Below are positions 48,035-61,604 of a stretch of 64,000 bases of DNA, piece by piece. A model generated the notes under the pieces. The model saw nothing but the letters and a program-made list of their open reading frames with translations, was not told where the DNA came from and searched no databases. Location: contig NC_059299.1 of the NCBI RefSeq assembly GCF_017591435.1, forward strand, positions 11,988,317-12,052,316. Reading direction: 5' to 3'. Position numbers and translations under genes: made by a program. The stretch comes from Portunus trituberculatus. Lineage: Eukaryota; Arthropoda; Malacostraca; Decapoda; Portunidae. Position 1 is the stretch's first letter; every line of letters starts with the position of its first letter.

Positions 48035-50998
48035 GTCCACATTTATTTATTGATCGATACATTTATTGTTGGATTATTAAATAATTACAGCAAAGGAGGA
48101 GGATGGGCCTTGCCATCCACCCCCTGGGCAAAGACTTAAGGTTAAAGTATAAAAAATCTAACACTGGACAGTATACACAACAAGAATACAAGTATTTCAA
48201 TAAATAAATATACATATTGCACACCTTATTGCCTAAGACATCCTACAGTCTGGGGGCAAACTGAGGATATTCCCTGAGTATATCCCTGAGAGTGGCAGAG
48301 TCTAGGAGATGGGCAATGAGGCTGTACAAGTCATGCTGACATTGTGGCCTAAATTTAGCAATGTGAGGACATTCCATGATATAGTGACACAGAGTGTGTC
48401 CCCTTGGTGCAGCACACACCAGGAGAAGCACTGATTTCCCAAAAATATTTATAGCCTAATCTGAGCCTTATTGCCACCCTATCATGTGATGCAGTGTGTC
48501 TCCCATAGGTGTAAGCACAACTCTGGGAGACACGTGCATAGTGAAGACTAGTGCTACTGCCCCTATGGCAACAAAGCTCCAACTGATCACTAATGCTACT
48601 TTGTACAAAGTCCTTAATGCTACTCTTAACATAACCCAGAGTGTACTCAGTGCCAGGGTCCACTGTGTCATCTTGTAGGGCACACTGAGCAAGGTGGTCT
48701 GCTTTTTCATTTAACGGTATACCCACATGAGAGGGTATCCAGATGAAATGGACCGTGGCACCAGCACCTTCTAGGGCGTGGATGAGATCAAGACACTTAT
48801 TAACTAGATCACAGTCCATGGGGGAGGTGGATTGAAGGGCGTACAATGCAGCCTGACTGTCAATAAAGAAATATACATTCTTATGGAGAGGCGCCACAAT
48901 GTGGAGCGCCTCCAGTACAGCATACAGTTCTGCTCTAGTGGAAGACATGGGTGCAGGGAGCCTGGAAACCTCAGTGTTAGTCTAGAGACTGGCAGAGATG
49001 TAGTCATGGATGAACAGCCCACGTCCAGACTTGCTGGAATTGACTGACCCATCACAATAAACATGAATAGCCTGAATGTGTGGGTACTTGGACAATTTAG
49101 TCATGAATATGTCTTGCAGCACATGAGGGAGCCAGTCCCTCTTGGGCTGATGCAGAGAGTGAATATCAACAGTGACACGGTGAGGGTTCCAGGCGAGTTG
49201 CAGCGGTGACATAACAACGTTAATACAAGCCTCGGCTACACCTACACTTGTCAGTACTCACAAGATCTTCCTGAGGTATGGTGTTGTAGGAGTGCGAGGA
49301 TCATGATACGGGGGTCAGTGATCCCTTTAGAGAGTCAGAGCCTGTGCATAGCATCTGACTAATTGTGCGACAAGTAATTTCCTGTACCCTACACATAATA
49401 CTCGGCAGGTGCAGTTCAGCTCTGAGGACTTCAATCCGTGCAGTCCTGGGGCATCCCAAGATTATCCGCATGGCTTCATTCTGTACAAGCTCCAGGGCAC
49501 GGAGTTGGGTGGCACTAAACTGTATTAAAACGGGCGGCATAATCAATAAGGGACCATATGACAGATATATAGAACATTCTTAGGACTGGAATGCCAGCCC
49601 CCAGGCCCCTGTTGGCTAGCAGCCGAAGTGGTGCTAGCCGTGGCAGACAGAGGTCTCGAACATAGTGGACGGCTTGAAGAGACTTCCTGAAGCTCATCTG
49701 AACACCCAGGTACTTGTGTATATGAACTCTAGGGATGGGAACATTGTTTACAGTGGGCAGCCGAGAGACCTTCCCTTTAGCTTGAAATTTTGTTTTACAT
49801 TCATTAATCACTAGTCCCATTTGGACACACAACGCTGCCAGTTGTGACAAAGCTAACTGGAGAATCCTGGGTGTGGGGCATTGGAGGAGTATGTCATCAG
49901 CATAGATGAGGACCTGGGTGCCCTGCGGAAAGGAACAGCGCAATTTTGTCCATTAAAACATTGAAAAGCATTGGACTAAGGACTCCACCCTGTGGTGTTC
50001 CAAGCTCAAAACTTCCTCAGAGGAGACTGCACCTTGAAACCAAACCTGTGCTGTTCTATTGTACAAATAGTCCCTGATCCATCCTAATAATCTACCTTTG
50101 ACACCTTTGAGAATGAGTTCCTCCATAATAACATCTTTGTTGGCCCTGTCGAAGGCACCCTTGAGATCAACGAAAGCTCTGCAGGTAGCATCCTTATTTA
50201 TAAGACACTCAACAAAACAATGACTTGTAGAGTGACCTTTTAGGAAGCCATGTACATTGCCAGAGAGTACATGGCCCACCTTGTATATAAGCCTGTTCAA
50301 TATTACCCGTTCCATCATCTTACACAGACAGCTGGTGAGAGAAATAGGGCGAAAGGTGCCATCACCTTTGGGTATTGGGATGATGATGGCTGTTTTCCAA
50401 GAGTGGGGAAGCTTGCCTGCAGTGAGAGACATGTTAAATAAATCCAAGATAGGGTTGTCTACCTTTACCTCCAGGAGAGCATTGAGGATATCATAAGTGA
50501 TGCCATCCTTGCCAGGAGCTGTTGACTTCAACTTGACTGCCAAGAGGAGTTCGTCATGCGTGATAGGTACAAGTGTCATCCAGCAGAGAAACGCTGTGGT
50601 GGATCAACTCCATCCTTCATGGTCTTTGCTGATCGAGTGCCTCCTGGTGTTCCACAGGAAAGCCAGAGAAGGATGAGGCTTCCTTCCACTGCAAGACGAG
50701 TTCTCGTGCCCTGCCTGCAGAATGGAGGTCACACACCTGTCATCTGGACTTGCTCCGGACACTGTTGACATGGTGCCACACCTCCCGGAGGGACTGGGTC
50801 CTGAGCACCTTGTCCAGGAAGGAGACCCAGTACTTCTTCCTTTTCTGCTGCCGCAGATCCGTGAGGTGTCGAGCCACGGTAACCATGACATCCCGTGACT
50901 CTGTGTCCGCTGGGTTGAGCTGCCAACGTCTGTGGTAGGCAGCAAGTGTCTGTTGGCAGTTCAGAATCACAGGGTCAGTAGCGGCATGAAGACTTAAG
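48035..50998 (-). pseudogene. I-group LINE relic: RT, RNase H, C-terminal zinc knuckle
   Basis: Minus-strand ORF2 remnant in several frames. RT (50579-49953): AVKLKSTAPGKDGITYD, TAIIIPIPKGDGTFRPISLT, RAFVDLKGAFDRA; catalytic YADD in QVLIYADDILLQ (49943 onwards) after a frameshift. RNase H: YCDGS (about 49050), RAELYAVLEALH (48948 onwards), FFIDSQAALYAL and IWIPSHVGIPLNEKAD, so the D-E-D-H/D residues are visible. C-terminal HTLCHYIMECPHI-type zinc motif (48431-48243). No endonuclease domain: the element is 5' truncated about 420 bp before the RT at 50998. The 3' end has AATAAAT repeats near 48035-48070. RT plus RNase H points to the I group. Not functional. Confidence 0.85.
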
Positions 50999-51000
50999 AA

Positions 51001-53566
51001 GTGGTACCTAAGGAAAAAAGAGGAGATCGTGGAGGAGGCAATGAATTAAGAGTAACTTATACTAATGTAGATGGGTTGTTATCAAGCATATTGGAAGTTA
51101 GGGATTATTTGCAAGAGAAAAAAACGGATGTAATATGCATCGTTGAAACAAAACTGAGAGGAGAGGTCCATGCCAACTTTAAAGAAGAGGGATATAATAC
51201 CTGGAGGAGGGACGGGAAGGATAAAGGGGGAGGAGGAGTGCTAATAATGGTTCGTGATAATATATATGTGGAGGATATGCAATATGGTGAGGACAAAGTG
51301 GAAGTAATGGGAGTAACAATCAAAACAGAAGATTTGAGGAAAAGGAAAATTGTAGTTACATATGCTCCACCAATGACTAATACATGGGGATCAGAAGAAC
51401 ATAAAGATATGCAAAGAGAGGTGATAAAGTGCCTAGATAACATGATAAGAAGAGATAGAAGAATACTTTTAGTTGGAGACTTCAACTGTAAAAAAAATAA
51501 ACTAGAGAGAGATGGAAGCAATGGATAATGCTGGGCAGTGGAGCGAGAGTGTTACAGTTGACTGGTTAATGCAATGGACCAGTAGGTGGAGGAGTCAACA
51601 AGGTACAGGGGAGAAGAAGATCCATCATTGCTTGACCTAGTTTTCACAAAGAAACCAGAGCCCCCTTCAATTATACAATACCCTGGTCCAATGGGGAGGA
51701 GTGATCATGTGACATTAGAGATGCAAATTCAGGGGAAAGATAAGTTACAGAGAAGACTATAAAGGGGAGAGATTAAATCATGCAAGAGCAGATTTTGAAA
51801 AATTAAGGATTTATTTGCTGATATTGAGTGGAGTAATATTATGTACAGAAAGACTGTACAAGGGAAAAGGAAAAAACAAAAATTGAAAAAAATAATTAAA
51901 GAAGGGAAGACATACCAAACAGAGAAGGAAATGTGTGAAATAATGAATGAGAGCTTCAAAATGGTATTCACTGCAGATGATGATTTCACAGAACCTAATA
52001 GAACATTGGATTGCCAAAAGTTATGGGAGATTGCGGTGCACATAGAGAATATTGGATGATTATTGGATAAGTTGGAAGTCAGAAAAGCAATTGGGCCAGA
52101 TAGTGTATCAGGTTGGGTGTTAAAAGAATGTAAAGAGCAACTACTAGATCCAATTTGGGAAATAATTACAAGGTCAATAAATGAAGGGAAAGTTCCACTA
52201 GAATGGAAGAGAGCCTACATAATACCGATATTTAAAGGAGGAAAGGCAACTGAACCACTAAACTACAGACCAGTGTCACTTGCAAGTGTCTTGGGGAAGT
52301 TATGTGAAATAATTATCAAAGATTAAATTTCTAGAAGAGCAAGTCATATGGAACAGACAATTTGGATTCAGGACAGGGCGGTCATGTGTATCAAACTTAT
52401 TAAGCTTCTACTTGAGAGTTATTGAAGGTCTTGAAAACAGAGATGGATGGGTAGACACAGTATACCTGGATTTTGAAAAGGCTTTTGACAAAGTCCCTCA
52501 CGGAAGACTACTTTGGAAACTAGAGAATATAGGAGGACTGCGAGGAACCTTGCTCGAATGGACAAGAGATTATTTGAAGGATAGGGAAATGAGAACTGTG
52601 ATCAGAGATACATACTCATCCTCGGGTAAAGTAACTAGCGGAGTGCCACAAGGGTCAGTGTTAGCCCCCCCATTATGTTTCAGGTTTATGTAAACGACAT
52701 TCACATTGGGATAAACAGTAATATAAATTTATTCGCTGATGATGCAAAGCTACTAAGAGTTATCAAAACCAGAGAGGGCTGTCTGCTGTTGCAGGAAGAT
52801 TTAAACAAGATCTATGAATGGAGCAGGAAGTGGAAATTGGAATTTAATGCCAAGAAATGTCACATATGGAACTAGGCAAGAGTAAGAGAAGACCGGTATG
52901 AAACTCTTTGATGGGAGAGGAACAAATAATGAAGACTAAAGAGGAAAAAGATCTTGGAGTGATCATACAAAAAAATCTGAGCTCTGATAAACACATAAGC
53001 AAGATCTATCATATAAAATGTTGACTAATATAAGAGTGGCATTTCATTACATGGATCAAGATATGATGAAAAAATCATCACAAGCATGATACGCTTAAGG
53101 CTGGAATATGCAGCAGTGGTATGGTCTCCGAGCTCTAAAAAGGATAGAAGAAAATTGGAAAGGATACAGAAGATTGCTGCAAAGATGGTGCTGAAATTAA
53201 AGGACTTCACATATGAAGAATGACTGAAGGAAACGGGACTGCCAACCTTACAAGATAGAAGAGAACATGGGGACCTAATAACAATGTATATAAGATAGTA
53301 GATGATATTGAAAAGATAGACAAAGAAGACCTGGTGTTATTGACAGAAGAAGATGGAAGGACAAGAGGACATGAAAAGATCAGGATGAGGCAATGTGTGA
53401 AGGATATTGGAAAATACAGTTTTCCACACAGAACGGTGGAAAAATGGAATGCATTGGATAATGAAGTTGTTACATCACATAGTTTGCATACCTTTAAAGA
53501 AAACAAGAGACAGGACACTATGAACACCACTTGAACCCTGTACAATACAACTAGGTAAATACACGT
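51001..53566 (+). pseudogene. CR1/L2-group LINE, endonuclease and reverse transcriptase, long but broken
   Basis: Plus strand. Endonuclease (51001-51528, open): YTNVDGL, ICIVETKL, GGGGVLIMVRDN, VTYAPP and LLVGDFNC give the expected Asn, Glu and Asp-x-Asn residues. After frameshifts the RT follows: AIGPDSVSGWVLKECKEQLL, YIIPIFKGG, NYRPVSLASVLGKLCE (52063-52326), TVYLDFEKAFDKVPHGRLLW and SGVPQGSVLAP (52412-52690), then FADDAKLLR (52738-52760) and WSRKWKLEFNAKKCH. The C-terminal part YSFPHRTVEKWNALDNEVV ends near 53500. The 3' end CAACTAGGTAAATACA is shared with copies B and C at 34912-36352. At least four frameshifts or stops; not functional. Diverged ends put it in the CR1/L2 group, exact clade not certain. 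Confidence 0.88.
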
Positions 53567-53633
53567 AGCTGCTGAGTTGTGGCTGGCTGGCTTGATGAGG
53601 ATGTAAGAGAGTATGCGTCTTATCTGCTCATGC

Positions 53634-53911
53634 ATTCACCATGGTCGTCTGCTGGTCAGCCAGCCTTCCCCATTATGGAGCAAACTCAGAGCTCATAATC
53701 TAATCTTCCGATAGGACCGAGACCACTACACACTCCACACACCGGGAAAGCAAGGCCACAACCCCTCGAGTTACATCCCATACCTATTTACTGCTAGGTG
53801 AACAGAGGCTACACATATAAAGAGGCTTGCCCATTTGGCTTGCTGCTTTCCGGGACTCGAACCCAGACCCTCTCAGTTGTGAGCTTAGCGTGCTAACCAC
53901 TACATTACATG
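53634..53911 (-). mobile_element. tRNA-Val-derived SINE, family V2, copy 2
   Basis: Head near 53911 (reverse: ATGTAATGTAGTGGTTAGCA) and full V2 body; ends CACCATGGTGAATG. A short AC run precedes the head, none follows the tail. Inserted about 70 bp after the end of the CR1/L2 element. Confidence 0.85.
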
Positions 53912-53984
53912 GTGTGTGGTTAGCACACACTGGGTAGTACGGTGCATGTATAGGGGTTGTTCCACTCACACAGTTTTATTAGAT

Positions 53985-54308
53985 AGGGTGAAATTAAAAG
54001 CTTTTAGTCATATCAACTCCTCTCCTCTGACTGACTGTCTTCAGCCTCTCTCACTGCTGGAAGGTTGTATATCTTGCTATCTTCTATCCCTATTTTCATG
54101 CTAACTGCATGCCTTTCCTGCTCCTACGGCTTCGCTACGCAACAATTTCTTCTTCTCATCCCTTCTCTGTCCAACTCTCTTTAATGCAAGAGTTAACCAG
54201 TACTCTCAATCATTCATACCTTTCACTGGTAAACTCTGGAACTCCCTGCCTGCTTCTGTATTTCCAACCTCCTGTGACTTGACTTCATTAAAAGAAGACT
54301 TCAAGATA

Positions 54309-54339
<31 letters not shown>

Positions 54340-54424
54340 ATTGAGACCTGCAAGGGTACTGGCAACTTAGTGAGCCTTTTTTTTATTGCCCTTGGCTAGC
54401 TTTCTCCTCTTACATTAAAGAAAG
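53985..54424 (+). pseudogene. LINE 3' end fragment (CR1-like C-terminus and 3' UTR)
   Basis: Frames encoding LSLLEGCISCYLLSLFSC, then NARVNQYSQSFIPFTGKLWN SLP, a C-terminal motif of crustacean non-LTR elements as I recall it. A T-run (54312-54339) and a tail TTATTGCCCTTGG follow. The same tail words occur at about 43505-43530 next to FAM177 exon 3. 5' truncated. Confidence 0.55.
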
Positions 54425-55865
<1,441 letters not shown>

Positions 55866-56089
55866 ATCTTTTATGGCTCTTAAGAACCTAAGGCTAACAA
55901 AGGCTGAATTGTGCCTGCTCACAGTCCAGGCATTGGAGGGGTCTGTTGCGACGCTCTGGACCAAGGATTCTAGGGAGGACCCTAGAATCCTTGGTCCAGA
56001 GCGTCGCAACAGACCCCTCCAATGCCTGGACTGTGAGCAGGCAGAATTCAGCCTTTGTTAGCCTTAGGTTCTTAAGAGCCATAAAAGAT
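55866..56089. repeat. Near-perfect 110-bp inverted repeat (palindrome, 4-bp spacer)
   Basis: Arms 55866-55975 and 55980-56089 with AGGA between. By eye 109 of 110 positions pair; the one mismatch is in GAATTGTGCC versus GAATTCTGCC. The arms encode part of the R2-type C-terminus (ALKNLRLTKAEFCLLTVQAL) on either strand. Confidence 0.95.
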
Positions 56090-59060
56090 GGGGTGACCAT
56101 GACACCACGCCAATTGATGGTATACATGGTGAACACAGGGGTGTGTCCTATCCTTTCTCTTACCCAGGCCTGGATGTCCCCGACATCATAGTAGCTTGAG
56201 GTTGTGGGCCCAGCTAAGGAAATCGCCAGTAGAATTATCAGCGATGACTTGAACATCTAGCATCACGGCCCCTTGGCGGTCCCACACAACAACACTGGGG
56301 ATCTGGACCCCTGCCCTAGCACTTATGGGCGGTTCTTTTAGCACCTGCCAGTCTTTGCTCTTAAATTGTCTGACTAATAGGTCCAGAACTCAGTTGTGCC
56401 TGCGAGTTCTCTCAGGTGCCAGTTTTGGGCACACTTGTAGCAGGTGTCCTAGGGACTCTGGTCTTCCACATCCCAGGTCAGAATGGATGGGCGCACCAGG
56501 TCTTGTCTTCCCCTAGATGATCTCATCCTCATGTTCACCATGCTGAGGCGGGTTTTTAGGGCGTGAATGTAAGTGGAGCCCCTCATAAGCTGTGTCCCAT
56601 CATCACCCACTCATGGGTGGGCAGAGAGCAGTCACAGCCCAAGAGGCCCTGGCCATCCTCCGACACATACTTTGTTAGAATTCATGGCATTATCTCTGAG
56701 CTCTTTTGCTGATGGGCTGGGGGGCAAGAGCATCGCCTCTGCAATCCCCACGACCCTTGTGTCAGAACTCTTAGCGAGCCGCTCCAGGGCTCCCCTCTTA
56801 AGGGCAGGCACTTTCATTAAGAACTGGAGCACCCCCAACCACCTGTGACCTGTCTTAGTGTACAAGGCAGCATTTGGGGTGTCCCGAGGCAGATGTAAAA
56901 CCTTTTTAGGAATGTTCTAGTCTCCTTGTCGTATCTATTAAAAGTGCTCTTGTTTGATTTGCCCATTATTCTTTGGTAGAGATGTCTTGGCATGACAATG
57001 TTTTTAAATGCCCACAGTTTTTGTTGGGGCTTGAGGGGAGCTCTCTGAAATGAGCCCAAGTCCCGCACAAGGACCGCCAGGGCCTGCCCCAGCTCGGCGT
57101 GGCCCATGACTGGCCCCACCTCTAGGCTGAGGTATTTGTAACATCTCACCAGGTTTCAGTGCTCGCAGCCTGCTGTCTCCAGCATGGAAGATGGAGGGGT
57201 CAGCCAACCACCTCTTCCACTTTCTGTTCCCGGTGATGTTAAACGTGACACACTTAGAATGGCCTAGTTCCAGCCCTACCCTCTTGGCCTTAACAACCAG
57301 TGCATCAATTGAAGCCTGAAGGCCCCAGGGGTGGATGCTGTAAGTGCCACATCATCTGCATATGGCAATATAGTTTATGGGGATGCCAGCCAGACACACC
57401 CCAACATTGGCCAGCAGTGAGGAGAGTGCCCAGTCTAGGGTGATGTTAAAGAGATAGGGCGACAGAAGGTCGCCCTGGAGCACTCCCTTTGTGATGTTAT
57501 GTTCCCCTAATATATTAGTGCTTGCTCTAGAGTATAGATTGGCAATAAGCTCAGTGAGCACAGGTGGAAAGCCCCCCCTCCCCTGGTCATGGCTACCAGG
57601 GATAGGTGGCTCACTGAGTCGAAGGCTTTCTTAAAGTCTATGAAGGCTACAGATAAATTTTTGAAGTGGGCCATGGCGTCTTGTATCAGTTTTTGGATGA
57701 GGAGGATGTTGGTCACTACACCCTCCTCAGGCATGAAGCCTTTCTGTTGTGCAGGCAATGGTGATGCTGCCAAGAGATGTGCTGCTATGATTTTGTTAAA
57801 GAGCCTGAGAAGGATAGATGTTATTGTGATAGGACAGAAATATTAGGCTCTTTCACCTCAGGCATCTTCGGGATTAAAGTTGTTCATTCTTTGGCCCAAT
57901 TCCAAGGGACTTCTTTTAAGAGCAGGAGGGCGTTGAACGTCCATCCAAACTTCCTTATGTCGAGTGTACAAATACACTCAAGTCCTCTACCATCTGGTCC
58001 GGGGGATGTTGCTGCTTTAGTTGATCTTATTGCAGACCTTATCTCCTCTGTTATCGGGCCAGCGACATTTAGAGTAGGCCTTATTGCAGCTGGTGTTCTC
58101 GTCTCATCCATAGATGGTCTTTGGAAGAGGCCTGCCCAGAAGGCCTTTATATTGGGTGGGGTAGTGGGTGGACTATCAGGAATACCCATAAGTATTTCCC
58201 TGACAGCCTAGCCTCTTTCTTAATCCCACATCATTTGAACATGTCTATATTGCCTTCTTTTAATAGCTCTGTTAGTTTGACTCACCTAGCCACCCCTTCC
58301 CAGAGGTCTATAAAAGTAAGCATTTGGTGGGCACCACTGGTCTACTTGGTGCTCCACCAATGAGGGCAGAGACAGAAAGTCTGAGGGCTGATGACAACTG
58401 CTGCACACAAACGTGGACTTCCTCCTCACACATATTGTGAGGAGGAGGTGGTTGGGGACCTGTGGAGACAGAACTCCTTGTAGGTGGAATGATAGTAGAG
58501 CCAGGTAATAGAACATTCTGAGATGTTCGAATGTCAAAGGAGCAATCATTATTAAATGTTATATTAGGCGAGTGGGGACCCCGGAGATCCAGCACAGACA
58601 GCGGACTACTCAGCGTGGCCACTAGATGGACCGGGACCTTGTAAAATTCTTCCCGGTGGGCCCCCTTAATCCCCTCTACTGTGCAGTGGGGGAGGACATG
58701 CTCTAGAATCTTTTGATTGATGTTAGTGGCCCCAGGATTCTTGGCCTCATAGTTCGCCATCATAGCCAACTCCTCAGGATCCCACCTCGCCCTCCGGCGC
58801 TCTACCTTGAGAGCTAACGCTTCAGTCTAGTGATAGACAGAGGGATGCTCTGATCTCTCATGAACTCACCTTCCCCTGTAGTTGGTGAAGGTTTTGAGAC
58901 ATATGGGGCATGTGTGGCCCTTGTCCTCATCGTTTGCTGCCATAGTGGACACTGGAGAAATATATTGGCGACCACAATCACTTCGAAAATAGTATAATAT
59001 ATAGCAGCAGGCAACAGAGGCCAAGTACAACAGAGAAAGCCCCTGTAAGAGACTCATAGT
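55980..59060 (-). pseudogene. R2-clade LINE relic (RLE-type endonuclease), many frameshifts
   Basis: Minus strand, in order: C2H2-like finger HTCPICLKTFTNYRG (about 58900); CTVEGIKGAHREEFY (about 58660); ATSPGPDGRGLECICTLDI (about 57980); QKGFMPEEGVVTN and VAFIDFKKAFDSVSH (57740-57610); GVLQGDLLSPYLFNITLDWA (57490-57420); YADD codons at 57362-57351 reached by a one-base shift; LKPQQKLWAFKNIVMPRHLY (57040 region); a Cys-Cys-His-Cys finger CGRPESLGHLLQVC (about 56460); and a restriction-like endonuclease segment RRHN...ISARAGVQIPSVVVWD...MLDVQV (56400-56240). The usual PD dipeptide is PS here and a stop follows RRHN, so the endonuclease is dead. Layout of single N-terminal finger, RT, finger, RLE is that of the R2/R4/NeSL group. 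No 28S rDNA seen on either side. Confidence 0.82.
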
Positions 59061-59223
59061 TACTCCTGCAATGTATCCACACTTGGTTGAATCTCTTCAC
59101 TTTGGCATTCAGAGCACTGGACAGAAATTGTGGATATAAAAATTAATTAATTGTAAATAATATATTCAAAAGTGAGAGTCATTCTGGGCGTGTCATGTTA
59201 CCAAAATTTAGAGCAGCCGTGTT

Positions 59224-59497
59224 ATTCACCACGGTCATGTGCTGGTGATCCAACCAGTCTCTCCCCAACGGAAAGAGCTCAGAGCTCATATTGACCGATC
59301 TTCGGGTAGGACTGAGACCATATCATACACTGGGAAAGTGAGGCCACAACCCCTTGAGTTACATTTAATACCTACTTGCTGCTAGGTAAAACATAAGCTA
59401 CACATTAAGAGGCTTGCCCATTTGCCTCACCGCTCCAGGACTTGAAACCGGGCCTTCTTGGTTGTAAGCCAAATTTGCTAACCACTACACTACGCAG
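59224..59497 (-). mobile_element. tRNA-Val-derived SINE, family V2, copy 3
   Basis: Diverged copy: head near 59497 (reverse GCGTAGTGTAGTGGTTAGCA), decayed T arm, body with GAGCTCTGAGCTC, tail CCGTGGTGAATA. A short GT run borders the head. Confidence 0.85.
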
Positions 59498-59563
59498 TGT
59501 GTGTGTATAGGTATGTGTATGTACAAAGAGGTATGTTTAATAAGTGTATGCAAAGAGTATGTA

Positions 59564-60333
59564 CAGGGTGGAGCGCGGATACTTCCCAATTTGAGAATGA
59601 AATAAAAACCTGTTCACCCTTCACAATTCTTCATTCTTCTTTTATGCCTTTCACACAACATGGGAGATTTACTTTTACACTGTTTTAAAGATAATGTCTT
59701 TTAAATGTCCATCTCCATTGTCAATACACTGATTCAGACGATTTCGGAAGCTTTGGTCTACTCTCTCCAGCATGTTGAGCGGTATATTGGCTATTTCAGT
59801 TCGGATAGCATTCTGTAGGTCTTCCATGGTCTGTGGACGGTCGTTATAAACCAGGGATTTGAGATATCCCCACAGCAAATAATCACAGGGGGCTAAATCA
59901 GTGTGTGCCCACACTGCACGCATTTCAATGGGATTCCTGAGAGAAGCTTTTCCCGACCGACTGATTTCCCTGAGAGGAGACTTAAACTGGCCTGCGCACT
60001 CACCTGATTTAGTCCCCTGTGATTATTTTCTGTAGGGATTGGTTTATAATGACCGTCCACAGACCCTGGAAGACCTACAGAACGCCATCCGAACTGAAAT
60101 AGCCAATATACCGCTCAACATGCTGGAGAGAGTAGACCAAAGCTTCCGAAATCGTCTGAATCAGTCAGTGTACTGACAATGGAGGTGGACATTTAAAAGA
60201 TATTGTCTTTAAAACAGTGTAAAAGTAAATCTCCCATGTTGTGTGAAAGGCATAAAAGAAGAATAAAGAATTGTGAAGTGTGAACATGTTTTTATTTCAT
60301 TCTCAAATCGGGAAGTATCCGCGCCCCACCCTG
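59564..60333. mobile_element. Foldback Tc1/mariner-type element made of two inverted transposase 3' ends
   Basis: 770 bp between TA dinucleotides (59562-59563, 60334-60335). Ends CAGGGTGGAGCGCGGATACT and, reversed, CAGGGTGGGGCGCGGATACT. The left half encodes on the minus strand (59923-59675) the last 80 or so residues of a DDE transposase: LAPCDYLLWGYLKSLVYNDR then NIPLNMLERVDQSFRNRLNQ. The right half encodes the same tail on the plus strand with stops. Arms of roughly 340-360 bp match at about 95% by eye. WPxxSPDLxPCDYxLW is typical of IS630/Tc1/mariner proteins. Non-autonomous. Confidence 0.85.
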
Positions 60334-60454
60334 TACATGTTTGTGTATGTATGTACAGGACGTGCAGTATGATGTGTGTCCAGTTAGTTAGAATTCTGTA
60401 TATGTACGTATATGTGAATGGATATACCATGTATGTACTATATATGTACAGTAA

Positions 60455-60912
60455 AGGCTAGTTCACACGTGTCAGTTTGCGACTGATATTTTACATACGT
60501 AGAGTTTCTGATTCATCCCTTCTAGTCGGAAAGTGTCAGACATAGTGCCTGGAAAGTATTGACTAGTTGGCACCTTGGGAAGTGAATGTAAAAAAAACAG
60601 CTACCTGCCAAGATGTCTTCCTCCAGTGACGATGCTGAAACTGCGGTTACTCTTCTTTTGGCGTACCGGAAGAGTCAAGTTGTTGACCAGTACCATTCTG
60701 TCCTACACCCAAGCAATAACTTCAAAGGTTATGAATTCAGTAAATTAGACTACATTTCTCACAAGAAAATTGATAATCTTCAGAAGATTATGCACAATTG
60801 CAGTCAAATTAAATCCTGACTTGTCTTCATTCCTCACCTCCAACAACACCCAGCGTTGAGGGAAACGGTTCTTGCAGAGTGGGAGCTATTTTGTTGAAAG
60901 ACAATTTACACA

Positions 60913-60950
<38 letters not shown>

Positions 60951-61566
60951 GTATGATTAATTTCTGGGGTCCCAGATGTGTTTTTTCCCCCACCAACTCT
61001 AACATCATCTTCTCTATATCTGGAGACCACATTTTCTAAGCTTACTCCATGACGTTACCACATAAATAAAGTTGCTAATCGAATATAGTCTTCCAAATGT
61101 AAACTTTCAGGTGGTGCTCCTTAGAGAATAACAGGTATTCCAGCCCTACCAAGTCTACATGAACTAGCAAATTAGAGCTCATTGTACATAAGTAAGAGGC
61201 ATATAAAATGATTTAACGAAAATCCAGTATCATCAGATGTTAAAAGAAAATAAATAAAAGAATAGTAAACATTTCACGCTTACAATATTCATATCACAAA
61301 AACAAATAACAGCACCCTGTGTAACAGTTTTGCTGTGAAAATGTTATAATCTTTATCAACATTCACCATAGTCCTTAGTAAGATAAATGGTGGAATAACT
61401 GTGCCCACATTTCAGTACAAATGAACATCTAAAAAAAATTAGGTATTTCGTATATAAAATAGAATATTGTCAATTCCATCTACGCGGCAACACTCATTAC
61501 TGTCCAGGCCGCTGCCTGCCTGCGAGACAGGGGGATAAGGTCACGTGTCACGGTGGTAGATCCCTA

Positions 61567-61604
<38 letters not shown>

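Noticed and set aside
48035..53566. Retrovirus or endogenous viral element
   Set aside because: RT, endonuclease and RNase H motifs are of non-LTR type; no long terminal repeats, protease or envelope were seen.
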